Part shown: positions 1-7,094 of the stretch, in pieces | How positions within the stretch are numbered: position 1 is the first letter of the stretch | How the letters are laid out: each line of letters begins with the position of its first letter | Source of the DNA: OMOG01 sp041485845 | GTDB taxonomy: Bacteria; Acidobacteriota; Terriglobia; Bryobacterales; Bryobacteraceae | NCBI GenBank assembly: GCA_041485845.1 | Contig: JBGPKH010000068.1 | Coordinates: 1-22,035 of the forward strand | Reading direction: 5' to 3' | Length of the DNA stretch: 22,035 nucleotides | Made by a program: the position numbers and the translations under genes | The notes under the pieces: model-generated | The model's input: only the letters and a program-made list of their open reading frames with translations | Databases searched by the model: none | Told to the model about the DNA's origin: nothing

Positions 1-936
1 AAGTTGCCGATGCTGTTTCTAGCGGCAGTGGCATCCGGCCTGACCTTTGTCGGAACCAGGCGGATGGGCGCCATGGATTGGGCCGCGGGAATCTCGCTGC
101 AATTGCGGATTTCCAATGCGTTGGTCTCGTACGCGCGGTATATCGGCAAGACCATCTGGCCCGGCAATCTGGCGATTTTCTATCCATATCCAACTTCAAT
201 TTCCACCTGGCGGGTGGGGGGTGCAGTATTTTTGCTGGGCGCCGTCACGGCATCGGCGCTTTGGGCAGGGCGGCGGCACCGGTACCTCGCCGCCGGATGG
301 TTATGGTTCCTGGTAGGGCTGATTCCGACCATTGGCCTGGTGCAGGTCGGGCGCCAGTCCATGGCGGACCGATTCGCTTACATTCCGCTGATCGGTCTGT
401 TCGCGGCGGCGGTCTGGGGCGCCGAGGTATGGCTGCGGGATCGTCGGCAAGTGGCGGCTGTAGTGGCAGGAATCGTGCTGACGGCGTGTGGTTTGCGGTC
501 GTGGGCGCAGACGCGAACCTGGCGCGACAGCGTCACGGTTTTCGAGCACGCGCTGGCGGTGGAGGAGAGCAGTGTGGCGCATCGGCACCTGGGGGCGGCG
601 CTTGCGGAGCGCGGCCTGACGGATGCGGCGATTCCGCACTTTGCGGCCGCGGTGCGCATCGAGCCGCGCTATTTCATCGCGCATTACGACTACGGGTCGG
701 CGCTGTTGGAACGGGGGGATACGGACGGGGCGGCGGCGCAGTTCTCGGAGGCCATCCGGTGGCGGCCGAACTACGGGGACGCTTTCTTCGGTTTAGGAGA
801 AACCCTAGTCATGACAGGTAAAACCCGAGAGGCACTCACGCCCGTGCGAGAGGCGCTGCGGCTAGGTTTGAATCCGGAGAACACCGTCCGCGCCGGCGCA
901 CTGCTCTCGAGGATCTCGCCAGCGAAGGTCCCATAG
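1..936 (+). CDS. Multi-TM protein with C-terminal TPR repeats (TMTC-like), 5' partial
   Basis: The frame is open from the first base, so the N-terminus lies outside the window. The first ~150 residues seen are hydrophobic, with a YxxxxxWPxxLAIFYPYP stretch and a later LVGLIPTIGLVQVGRQSMADRFAYIPLIGLF block. Both are typical of bacterial TMTC-like membrane proteins (putative GT-C glycosyltransferases). About three tetratricopeptide repeats follow (roughly residues 190-300: HRHLGAALAERG, AHYDYGSALLERGD, AFFGLGETLVMTGK). Such proteins are membrane bound with the TPR domain in a soluble compartment; substrate unknown. It faces the response-regulator gene tail to tail, with a hairpin between them. 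The family call is fairly secure, the glycosyltransferase activity is not, because the catalytic N-terminal loop is missing here. Confidence 0.8.
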   Translation, partial: KLPMLFLAAVASGLTFVGTRRMGAMDWAAGISLQLRISNALVSYARYIGKTIWPGNLAIFYPYPTSISTWRVGGAVFLLGAVTASALWAGRRHRYLAAGWLWFLVGLIPTIGLVQVGRQSMADRFAYIPLIGLFAAAVWGAEVWLRDRRQVAAVVAGIVLTACGLRSWAQTRTWRDSVTVFEHALAVEESSVAHRHLGAALAERGLTDAAIPHFAAAVRIEPRYFIAHYDYGSALLERGDTDGAAAQFSEAIRWRPNYGDAFFGLGETLVMTGKTREALTPVREALRLGLNPENTVRAGALLSRISPAKVP

Positions 937-964
937 TGGGGCAAGGCGAAATCGCCTGCCCCAC
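936..964. terminator. Hairpin between convergent genes, possible bidirectional terminator
   Basis: The arms GTGGGGCAAGGCGA and TCGCCTGCCCCAC pair fully except for one bulged A, around a two-base AA centre. It begins at the stop codon of the upstream gene and lies 18 bp before the end of the opposing response-regulator gene. No T-run follows on either side, so a classical intrinsic terminator is not proven. It has the same build (perfect GC stem, short A-rich loop) as the hairpins at 13862-13961. Confidence 0.45.
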
Positions 965-981
965 CACATGGGGAATCATCC

Positions 982-1737
982 TTAGTAGCGCGTTACGAGC
1001 GGGCGCATGGGGTTGGGGAAACGTGCGGGGGCTTCGGACCGGGGTTCCACCGACGGACGGTCCAATACCAGGGACCGCAGGCCCGGCATGGCGCTGGCGC
1101 CGAGGCGTTGTCCCTTTTCGTTAACGGGGAGCTGTCCGGTAGTCAGGTTTTTCAACCCGAACAGGGCCAACTCGAACCGGTCCTTGACTCCGACCTTCTG
1201 GAAGAGCCGCGAAAGATAGACTTTCACGGTGCCCTCGGAGATCATCAGAGTGGTGGCAATCTCTTTGTTTTTAAGACCTTGCGAGAGCAGGCTGACCAGT
1301 TGTCCTTCGCGCTGGGTGAGGGCCACGCGGCGGGCGCAGAGGAAGCTATCGGTCAGAGCCTTTTCAAACCAGAGCTCGCCGGCCTGAACTTTTTGCAGGC
1401 ATTTCACCTGCAAATCGGTGGGCAACGTCTTGCGGAGGATGCCCCGGACGCCCAGCCCCATGGCCTGGAACGCCAGTTCGGTGGAAATGGAGTTTACCCA
1501 CAAAACGATTTTGCAGCTCATCATGGCATGCTTCATATCGCTGAGTACGGCAAACGTGACTTCTTGGGTGAGGTCCAGCAGGACCAGGTCGGGGACTCCG
1601 TGCGCCACTTGATCCATCAAGCCGGCGACAGAGCCGCAGATGGGAAGCAGCTCAAAACCTTCGACCTGTCGCAGAACCGACTCCAGACCTCTCGCCAAAA
1701 TGGGTTCGTCGCTGTAAAGAAGAATTCGCGTCATCAT
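982..1737 (-). CDS. LuxR/NarL-family response regulator
   Basis: 251 residues: an N-terminal receiver domain (about 3-120) and a C-terminal LuxR-type helix-turn-helix (about 138-200). In the receiver, D10/E11 form the acidic pocket, D55 in PDLVLLDL is the expected phospho-acceptor and K103 the conserved lysine. The HTH shows LTQREGQLVSLLSQGLKNKEIATTL followed by SEGTVKVYLSRLFQKVGV, the classic GerE pattern. The first of two adjacent ATG codons (1737) is used, with AGGA about 7 bases upstream. About 50 residues after the HTH are Pro/Arg rich and not part of either domain. No histidine kinase is nearby. It is divergent from the pilus block and separated by an AT-rich region with repeated motifs, so it is the likely local regulator (inference). 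Confidence 0.9.
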   Translation of the reverse strand: MMTRILLYSDEPILARGLESVLRQVEGFELLPICGSVAGLMDQVAHGVPDLVLLDLTQEVTFAVLSDMKHAMMSCKIVLWVNSISTELAFQAMGLGVRGILRKTLPTDLQVKCLQKVQAGELWFEKALTDSFLCARRVALTQREGQLVSLLSQGLKNKEIATTLMISEGTVKVYLSRLFQKVGVKDRFELALFGLKNLTTGQLPVNEKGQRLGASAMPGLRSLVLDRPSVEPRSEAPARFPNPMRPLVTRY

Positions 1738-1769
1738 TCTCTTTCCTCGTGAACAATAGTCGACATCCG

Positions 1770-1802
1770 TATCGGATTAATCCTGTCGCTAGTGTCTTAC
1801 TA
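1770..1802. promoter_or_regulatory. Regulatory motif copy A (TATCGGATTA + TAGT/ACTA)
   Basis: TATCGGATTA at 1770-1779 is followed by TAGTGTCTTACTA at 1790-1802, itself a TAGT/ACTA inverted repeat. The same two blocks recur in the same order at 2014-2045. Copy A sits between the candidate promoter and the start codon of the response regulator, a position that would suit repression. The binding protein is unknown. Confidence 0.4.
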
Positions 1803-1806
1803 AGGG

Positions 1807-1835
1807 ATTCTCTGACGATTTATATCCGTTGTCAA
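1807..1835 (-). promoter_or_regulatory. Candidate sigma-70-type promoter for the response regulator
   Basis: Read on the minus strand, a perfect -35 TTGACA (1835-1830) is followed after 17 bases by GAGAAT (1812-1807), matching 4 of 6 bases of TATAAT. Transcription would start near 1800, about 60 bases upstream of the regulator's ATG, right at motif copy A (1770-1802). Confidence 0.5.
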
Positions 1836-2003
1836 CAAAAAAAATAACACAAACGCATCTTTTTTGATTGATTATTGGGTCAAATTGGGCACTGACGGGC
1901 ATCGAAGTTGTCCGGTTAACATGATATAAATATATATTTTTCAATAACTTATGAATTACTTGTCGACCCCTGTATACCCTCCGATAACGGTGATAGCGTC
2001 CGA

Positions 2004-2045
2004 CCGATATCGCTATCGGATTATGCGTAGTACTGTCATTACTAG
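2004..2045. promoter_or_regulatory. Regulatory motif copy B with CCGATA/TATCGG palindrome
   Basis: CCGATA (2004-2009) and TATCGG (2014-2019) form an inverted repeat around TCGC. TATCGGATTA (2014-2023) repeats copy A exactly, and TAGTACTGTCATTACTA (2028-2044) is a TAGTA/TACTA inverted repeat like that in copy A. A further CCGATA lies at 1981-1986. A weak plus-strand promoter candidate precedes it: TTGTCG at 1960-1965, 17 bases, GATAAC at 1983-1988. This lies about 155 bases upstream of the PilZ gene that opens the pilus block. The whole 1753-2199 interval holds no gene and is markedly AT-rich around 1820-1960. Confidence 0.4.
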
Positions 2046-2199
2046 AATCGGGTAGATTGCCTAAACGGAGCGCGCAGCCTCAAAAAATCGCCCGCGCCCT
2101 AATCTTAATAACCTTGGGGAACAACCCCGTATAGCCCATTTACGATATTGATGCGGCGACACTTCCGGCGCTAGAGTCGCCAATGTTGAACCCAAGTAA

Positions 2200-2586
2200 A
2201 TGAAGACCATCAACCGGCGAGAGAGCCCGCGAATTGAGATCAAGCTCCGGTGCCACGTCACCTCGCCGGCGCTTTGGGTGCGCAGCGCGATTGCGACGGA
2301 AAACATAAGCAGAAGCGGGATTTTACTGGCTTGGCGCGCGGACGGGGCACCTTTGCCGGTACCCTCGATCGGCCAGATCGTCACGGTGGAGGTCGAGCTG
2401 CCGGCCAACCACGGGTTCGGACAGAAGTGCATTCATTGCCAGGGCACGGTGATCCGCGTGTCGCTGGCGGACGCGGATTGCCCGCGCGTCGCGTTGCAGG
2501 TGAATTACATGGATTTTCGATCGTTCCACGATCAGATTCGCGCGCTGGAGGCATTACAGCCCATCGCGAATTCCTGGATGGCCTGA
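2200..2586 (+). CDS. PilZ-domain protein, putative c-di-GMP receptor
   Basis: 128 residues, essentially one PilZ domain. The two c-di-GMP-binding signatures are both present: RRESPR (R6-R11, the RxxxR motif) and NISRSG (N35-G40, the (D/N)xSxxG motif). No output domain is fused, so it would act through a partner. The ATG at 2200 is the only sensible start; its ribosome binding site is weak. It lies 9 bp upstream of the first GT-C-like membrane gene and opens the block leading into flp/cpa/tad. This suggests c-di-GMP control of pilus assembly or of the neighbouring membrane enzymes (inference from position). Confidence 0.85.
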   Translation: MKTINRRESPRIEIKLRCHVTSPALWVRSAIATENISRSGILLAWRADGAPLPVPSIGQIVTVEVELPANHGFGQKCIHCQGTVIRVSLADADCPRVALQVNYMDFRSFHDQIRALEALQPIANSWMA

Positions 2587-2595
2587 GAGAGAAAC

Positions 2596-4185
2596 ATGGA
2601 AGCGCCAAGTTCTCCGTTCGTGCTCAAGCTGCTGCCCTCATTCACGGACCTCGCGTTCCTGATGCCGATGGTGTTGCTGTTCGGCCGCATGAACGGGCTC
2701 ATTGCGCTGTTCGGGGACTGTGATACGGGCTGGCATATCCGGGGCGGCGAGTGGATCGTGGCGAACCATCGGATTCCGCTCCACGATGTTTTCTCCTTCT
2801 CCAAACGGGGCGATCCCTGGTTTGCGTGGTCGTGGCTGGCGGATGTGGGTTACGCGTGGCTCAATGCCATGGGGGGCCTGCGCGCGGTGGCGCTTTTCAG
2901 CATTCTGCTGATCGCGGTGATCTTCACGCTCCTATTTCACCTGGTTGGCGGGCAGTCGAGCCCCCTGGTGGCGATTCTGGTGACGGTATTGGCGGCCGGC
3001 GCCTCTTCCATTCACTGGCTGGCGAGACCGCACCTGATCACGCTCCTGTTCGTGGTTCTGTTCTACGCCGCCCTCGAACGGTTCGCCGATCTAAACGCGG
3101 GAGTCAACCCAGGGCACACGCGGCCGGCCGGAGTCCGTTATCTGGCGCTTCTGCCGATAGGCACTATTCTCTGGGCCAACATCCACAGAGGGTTCTTTGT
3201 CGGCATCCTGACGATCGCGGTCTTCGGAGCAGGAGAGGTATTGAAGATCGTATTCTCCGGTAATCAGAACGAATCCCGCGGCGGGTGGCTCAGGGCCCGG
3301 TGGTATTTCGCGACCGCCGCGGCGTGTGTGGCCGCCAGCCTGATCAATCCTTATACGTACCGGCTGCTCAGGCACGTAACCTCCTACCTGGGCGCCACTT
3401 CGAACTGGCAGCACGTGATGGAGTATCTCTCGCCGAACTTCCACAGTCCGACGGCGGTTTTCTTCGAGGCGATGCTGGTGCTGGCCGCGGCCGCGATCTA
3501 CTGGAATTTGTCCAAATGCCGTTTCACCGAGCCGCTGCTCCTGCTGCTGTGGGCGCACGCCGCGCTGCTGGCGCAGCGCAATATTGCGATTTTTGCGGTG
3601 ATTGCGGCGGTTCCGGTGGGGAGAGCCATGCAGGAGTGGTTGGACGAGTTGCCGCGGTGGAACGTTGCCGGCTGGGTCCGTAGCGCGGCCCTGAGCTTCA
3701 ATCGCCTGGCTGCCAGCACCGGCGAAACGGAAGCCGCCGGACGCTGGCACCTGGCCAGCGCGCTCGGCCTGCTGATGGTGGCGGCAGTCATCTGGGCGCC
3801 AAACCCGCCCAAGGCGTTCCGTGCGGAATTCGATCCCGACCGGTACCCGGCGGGGGCGCTGGCGACCTTGCGCAGCGATCCATCCGCCCGGATCTTCACC
3901 GATGACGAATGGGGCGACTACCTGATCTGGAGCCTCTATCCCTCGCAAAAAGTGTTTGTCGACGGCCGGGACGATTTCTACGGCGACGATTTTGAAAAGC
4001 GGCTAAACGACGTTCTCAGCGTGAAGTACGACTGGGAGCAGACCCTGGGCGGCTACGGCGTCGACACGATACTGCTGCCGGTCAATGCGCCGCTGTCCGG
4101 CGTACTGAAGGAATCCAGCCGCTGGCACTTGGTTTTCGACGACGGCAAGGCGCTGGTATTCCGATCCGCGGGGAAGGTGGCCTGA
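2596..4185 (+). CDS. GT-C-like polytopic membrane protein, copy 1
   Basis: 529 residues with many hydrophobic segments through about residue 400 and a soluble C-terminal domain. Near the N-terminus, DCDTGWHIRGGEW (D41, D43) is followed by PLHDVFSFS, resembling the acidic first-loop motif of GT-C glycosyltransferases. The C-terminal part has DDEWGDYLIW and KVFVDGRDDFYG, conserved in a family of uncharacterised bacterial membrane proteins often labelled glycosyltransferase-like. The next gene is a full-length paralogue, alike along nearly its whole length. The ATG at 2596 follows a GAGAG-type binding site. Function is unproven; lipid-linked sugar transfer onto a surface protein or glycan is an inference from architecture. 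Confidence 0.75.
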   Translation: MEAPSSPFVLKLLPSFTDLAFLMPMVLLFGRMNGLIALFGDCDTGWHIRGGEWIVANHRIPLHDVFSFSKRGDPWFAWSWLADVGYAWLNAMGGLRAVALFSILLIAVIFTLLFHLVGGQSSPLVAILVTVLAAGASSIHWLARPHLITLLFVVLFYAALERFADLNAGVNPGHTRPAGVRYLALLPIGTILWANIHRGFFVGILTIAVFGAGEVLKIVFSGNQNESRGGWLRARWYFATAAACVAASLINPYTYRLLRHVTSYLGATSNWQHVMEYLSPNFHSPTAVFFEAMLVLAAAAIYWNLSKCRFTEPLLLLLWAHAALLAQRNIAIFAVIAAVPVGRAMQEWLDELPRWNVAGWVRSAALSFNRLAASTGETEAAGRWHLASALGLLMVAAVIWAPNPPKAFRAEFDPDRYPAGALATLRSDPSARIFTDDEWGDYLIWSLYPSQKVFVDGRDDFYGDDFEKRLNDVLSVKYDWEQTLGGYGVDTILLPVNAPLSGVLKESSRWHLVFDDGKALVFRSAGKVA

Positions 4186-4190
4186 GAGCT

Positions 4191-5870
4191 ATGGAAAGGC
4201 AACGAGCTCCGTTCATCTTCAAGCTGTGGCCCTCCTTCGCGGACCTTGCGTTCCTGATGCCGATGGTGTTCCTGTTCGGCCGCATGGATGGAGCCAGGAC
4301 GCTGCTCTCGGACGGGGACACGGGGTGGCACATTCGGACGGGTGAGTGGATCGTTGCCCATCGCGCGGTTCCCATGCGCGACATCTTTTCCTTCTCGAAG
4401 CCGGGTGATCCCTGGTACGCATGGGAATGGCTGTCGGACGTGGTTTTCGCGTGGCTCAACGGGCACGGCGGTCTGCGCGGGGTGGTGCTTTTCAGCGTAT
4501 TGCTGCTCGCGCTCACCTTTACGCTCCTGTTCCGGCTGGTGCGCGGCAAGTCGAACGTGATCGTGGCGATTCTGATCACGGTAGTGGCGGCGGACGCCTC
4601 TTCGCTGCACTGGCTGGCGCGGCCGCACCTGTTCACGCTGCTTTTCCTGGTGCTGTTCTACGCCGCGCTGGAGCGCGTGAGGGAAGGGAAGGAGCGGCTA
4701 GCCGGGATCCCGTACCTGGCGATTCTGCCGGTGGCCACGGTGCTGTGGACCAATCTCCACGGAGGGTTCTTCGTGGGCACCCTCATGATCGCGGTTTACG
4801 GCGCCGGAGAAGTTTTGCAGAGGGTGTTATCGGGGGACCGGAGCGAATACCCGGGATCGTGGTTAAGGGCAGGGCGGTATTTCCTGAGCGCCCTGGGGTG
4901 CATGGCGGCCAGCCTGATCAATCCGTATTGGTACCGCCTGCACGTCCACATGGCCGCATACCTGCGCGACCCGTTCAATTCGCAATACATCCAGGAGTTT
5001 CTCTCGCCGGACTTCCACAATCCGGAAGTGATTTTTTTCGAGATCATGCTGGTATTGGCCGCGGCCGCGGCCGGCTGGAACCTTTCCAGGGGCCGTTTCA
5101 CCGAGCCGCTGCTCCTGCTGATGTGGGCCCACGCGGCGCTGCTGGCCGGACGCAACATCGAAATCTTCGCCATCGCCGCGGCGGTTCCGGTGGCGGGATC
5201 GATTCAGGAGTGGCTGGACCGGCTGCCGGAATGGAACCTAGCCGGCTGGCTGCGGAAGGCCGCGGGAAGCTTCAACCGCCTGGCTGCCGGCGCCAGCAAG
5301 ACCGAAGCGGCGACCGGCGGCTGGCGCTTCGTCAGCGCCATGGGCCTGCTGCTGGTGGCGGCATTGATTTATGCGCCGAACCCGCCGAAGAAATTCCGCG
5401 CGGAATTCGATCCGAAGAAATATCCGGCTGGGGCGCTGGCGACCATACGCCGCGATCCTTCGGCGCGGATCTTTACCAACGACGAATGGGGCGACTACCT
5501 GATCTGGAGCCTGTATCCGGTGCAGAAAGTCTTCGTGGACGGCCGCAGCGATTTCTACGGCGCGCGCTTTGAAGAACAGTTTATCGACGTCATCAACGTG
5601 AAATACGACTGGGAGAAGATCCTGGGCCGTTATCGCGTCGACACCATTTTGCTGCCCATCAACGCGCCATTGTCCGGCGCATTGAAGGAATCCACCCGCT
5701 GGCGCCTGGTTTTTGACGACGGCGTAGCGCTGGTATTCCGGTCCTCACATGAGGGACCGGGCGCACTGAATTCCGTTGCTCAAACCGGCAGCGGAGTAAG
5801 CCGTGATCGCGAGGTCACGAAACCCAAGGCAAGTGATCGAGCGATCACAGAAATCAAAACCAAGACTTAG
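4191..5870 (+). CDS. GT-C-like polytopic membrane protein, copy 2
   Basis: 559 residues, a tandem paralogue of the preceding gene starting 5 bp after its stop. It shares the N-terminal DGDTGWHIRTGEW (D41, D43) and MRDIFSFS motifs, the multi-TM core, and the C-terminal NDEWGDYLIW and KVFVDGRSDFYG. It differs mainly after ALVFRSS, where about 35 extra polar residues replace the short tail of copy 1. The DNA encoding that tail contains two 16-bp palindromes (5803-5848), so the extension may be shaped by a regulatory constraint. It ends 11 bp before the Flp pilin gene, which may point to a job in pilin or surface modification (inference). It could equally serve an unrelated glycan pathway. Confidence 0.75.
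   Translation: MERQRAPFIFKLWPSFADLAFLMPMVFLFGRMDGARTLLSDGDTGWHIRTGEWIVAHRAVPMRDIFSFSKPGDPWYAWEWLSDVVFAWLNGHGGLRGVVLFSVLLLALTFTLLFRLVRGKSNVIVAILITVVAADASSLHWLARPHLFTLLFLVLFYAALERVREGKERLAGIPYLAILPVATVLWTNLHGGFFVGTLMIAVYGAGEVLQRVLSGDRSEYPGSWLRAGRYFLSALGCMAASLINPYWYRLHVHMAAYLRDPFNSQYIQEFLSPDFHNPEVIFFEIMLVLAAAAAGWNLSRGRFTEPLLLLMWAHAALLAGRNIEIFAIAAAVPVAGSIQEWLDRLPEWNLAGWLRKAAGSFNRLAAGASKTEAATGGWRFVSAMGLLLVAALIYAPNPPKKFRAEFDPKKYPAGALATIRRDPSARIFTNDEWGDYLIWSLYPVQKVFVDGRSDFYGARFEEQFIDVINVKYDWEKILGRYRVDTILLPINAPLSGALKESTRWRLVFDDGVALVFRSSHEGPGALNSVAQTGSGVSRDREVTKPKASDRAITEIKTKT
5803..5848. promoter_or_regulatory. Paired 16-bp palindromes upstream of flp
   Basis: GTGATCGCGAGGTCAC (5803-5818) and GTGATCGAGCGATCAC (5833-5848) both begin GTGATCG and end TCAC, and their centres are 30 bp apart (about three helical turns). 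The second is a perfect 7-bp inverted repeat around AG. They resemble CRP-type half-sites, but with 8 rather than 6 bases between GTGA and TCAC. They lie inside the 3' end of the GT-C-like gene, 34-79 bases before the flp start. Confidence 0.4.
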
Positions 5871-5881
5871 GAGCGAACACC

Positions 5882-6064
5882 ATGACGTTTGTGCGTAATT
5901 TCTGGAATGACGAACAAGGGCAGGACCTGATCGAATACACCCTGCTCATGGCATTTGTGGCTTTGGCTTCGGCGGCCCTGTTCATCGGCGCCGGCACCAG
6001 CATCAACACCATCTGGACCACGGCCAATGGACAGCTCGCCAACGCAGCGACGTCGGCCAGCTAG
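5882..6064 (+). CDS. flp: Flp-type pilin (Tad pilus major subunit)
   Basis: 60 residues with the hallmark class IVb prepilin layout: a short polar leader (MTFVRNFWNDEQG), then QDLIEYTLLMAFVALASAALF. Cleavage is expected after the glycine, leaving Gln at +1 and the conserved Glu at +5 next to Tyr. The hydrophobic helix is followed by about 25 mostly small or polar residues, normal for Flp/Fap pilins. The ATG at 5882 is preceded by AGGAG at good spacing. A strong hairpin with a short T-run follows the gene, fitting a highly expressed subunit whose message is partly terminated before the assembly genes. No prepilin peptidase gene is visible in the window. Confidence 0.95.
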   Translation: MTFVRNFWNDEQGQDLIEYTLLMAFVALASAALFIGAGTSINTIWTTANGQLANAATSAS

Positions 6065-6070
6065 GACTCG

Positions 6071-6115
6071 CCGGGGTGTGCCGGTTCCGAAAGGTCCGGC
6101 ACGCCCCGGAATTTT
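6071..6115 (+). terminator. Intrinsic terminator/attenuator after flp
   Basis: CCGGGGTGTGCCGG (6071-6084) pairs with CCGGCACGCCCCGG (6096-6109) over 14 bp with one G-U pair and an 11-base loop, followed by AATTTTG. It lies 7 bases after the flp stop and 95 bases before cpaB. This position suits partial termination, giving more pilin than assembly machinery. Confidence 0.7.
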
Positions 6116-6209
6116 GCGTTCCGGTGGGAAGCATGGCCGCGACCGGAACGGTGGAAGGAACGCAGACACTGGCGGCAGAAACGATTGGGCCAAATGATGG
6201 GGAGCAGTT

Positions 6210-7094
6210 ATGAATAAAAGATTTCTCGGGGTCCTGGCATTCGCAACTATCGTGGCGACGATTGCCAGTCTGTTGTTGTACCGGTTGTTGCTCAACCGGC
6301 CGCAGACGACCAAGGCGGCAATTTCCAGCGCGCAAATCGTGCTGGCGGGGCGCGACATCGAAATCGGCACGGTCCTCAAAGAGGAGGATGTCAAGCTCGC
6401 GGATTGGCCGGGGACGGTCCCGACCGGGGCCAGCACCAAGGTGCAGGATGTGATCGGCCGCGGCGTCATGACACCGATCTACGCGAAAGAGCCGCTGATC
6501 GAATCGCGTCTTGCCCCCAAAGGAGCCGGCGGCGGGTTGGCTGCCATGATTCCGCGGGGCATGCGGGCGACGGCCGTTCGCGTAAACGAAGTGGTCGGCG
6601 TGGCGGGATTCGTGGTGCCGGGAATGCACGTGGACGTGCTGATTTCCGGGAACCGGCCGGGAGGCGCGGGCAACCTCGGCACGCTCTCGAAGACGCTGCT
6701 GCAAAACCTGGAGGTGCTATCGGCAGGCCAGGATTTCAAAAAGGACGCCGAAGGGAAACCGATTGCGGTGCAGGTGGTGAACCTGCTGGTGACCCCGGAG
6801 CAGGCCGAACAGCTCAGCCTGGCGGCCAGCCAGACCCAGATCCAGCTCATTCTGCGCAACCCGCTGGATCGCGAGATATCCAAGACTCCCGGCGCGGCGA
6901 TGGCCAATCTTTTTAACGGCGGCAAACTGACTCCGATCGACGTGCCCGCCCCGCGTCCGCGGGTGGCGGCGGCGCCTCCGGTGGTCAAGGCTGAGCCGCC
7001 TCCGAAGAAGGAACAGCCGTTCACGATGGAGATCATCTCGGGAACGAAAAAGACCGAGACGAAGTTCGAGAACAAGGGCGGGGAGGGTAAGTAG
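6210..7094 (+). CDS. cpaB: Flp pilus assembly protein CpaB/RcpC
   Basis: 294 residues. One N-terminal membrane segment (about 5-28) anchors it facing the periplasm. A SAF-type domain follows (about 40-105: VLAGRDIEIGTVLKEEDVKLADWP). Then comes the CpaB/RcpC core with the diagnostic MIPRGMRATAVRVNEVVGVAGFVVPGMHVDVL (about 113-144). The C-terminus is Pro/Lys rich and lacks obvious structure. In Tad systems CpaB works with the secretin in the outer envelope, possibly gating it or linking it to peptidoglycan. GGGGAG about 6 bases before the ATG supports the start. Its TAG stop directly abuts the GTG of cpaC, indicating tight co-translation. Confidence 0.92.
   Translation: MNKRFLGVLAFATIVATIASLLLYRLLLNRPQTTKAAISSAQIVLAGRDIEIGTVLKEEDVKLADWPGTVPTGASTKVQDVIGRGVMTPIYAKEPLIESRLAPKGAGGGLAAMIPRGMRATAVRVNEVVGVAGFVVPGMHVDVLISGNRPGGAGNLGTLSKTLLQNLEVLSAGQDFKKDAEGKPIAVQVVNLLVTPEQAEQLSLAASQTQIQLILRNPLDREISKTPGAAMANLFNGGKLTPIDVPAPRPRVAAAPPVVKAEPPPKKEQPFTMEIISGTKKTETKFENKGGEGK

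Noticed and set aside
1887..1901. Possible sigma-54 promoter (GGGCACTGACGGGCA)
   Set aside because: With correct GG-N10-GC spacing the surrounding bases do not match TGGCAC...TTGC well, and no sigma-54 activator is nearby.
4421..5572. 383-codon plus-strand open frame
   Set aside because: Out-of-frame shadow of the second GT-C-like gene, which has clear motifs in its own frame.
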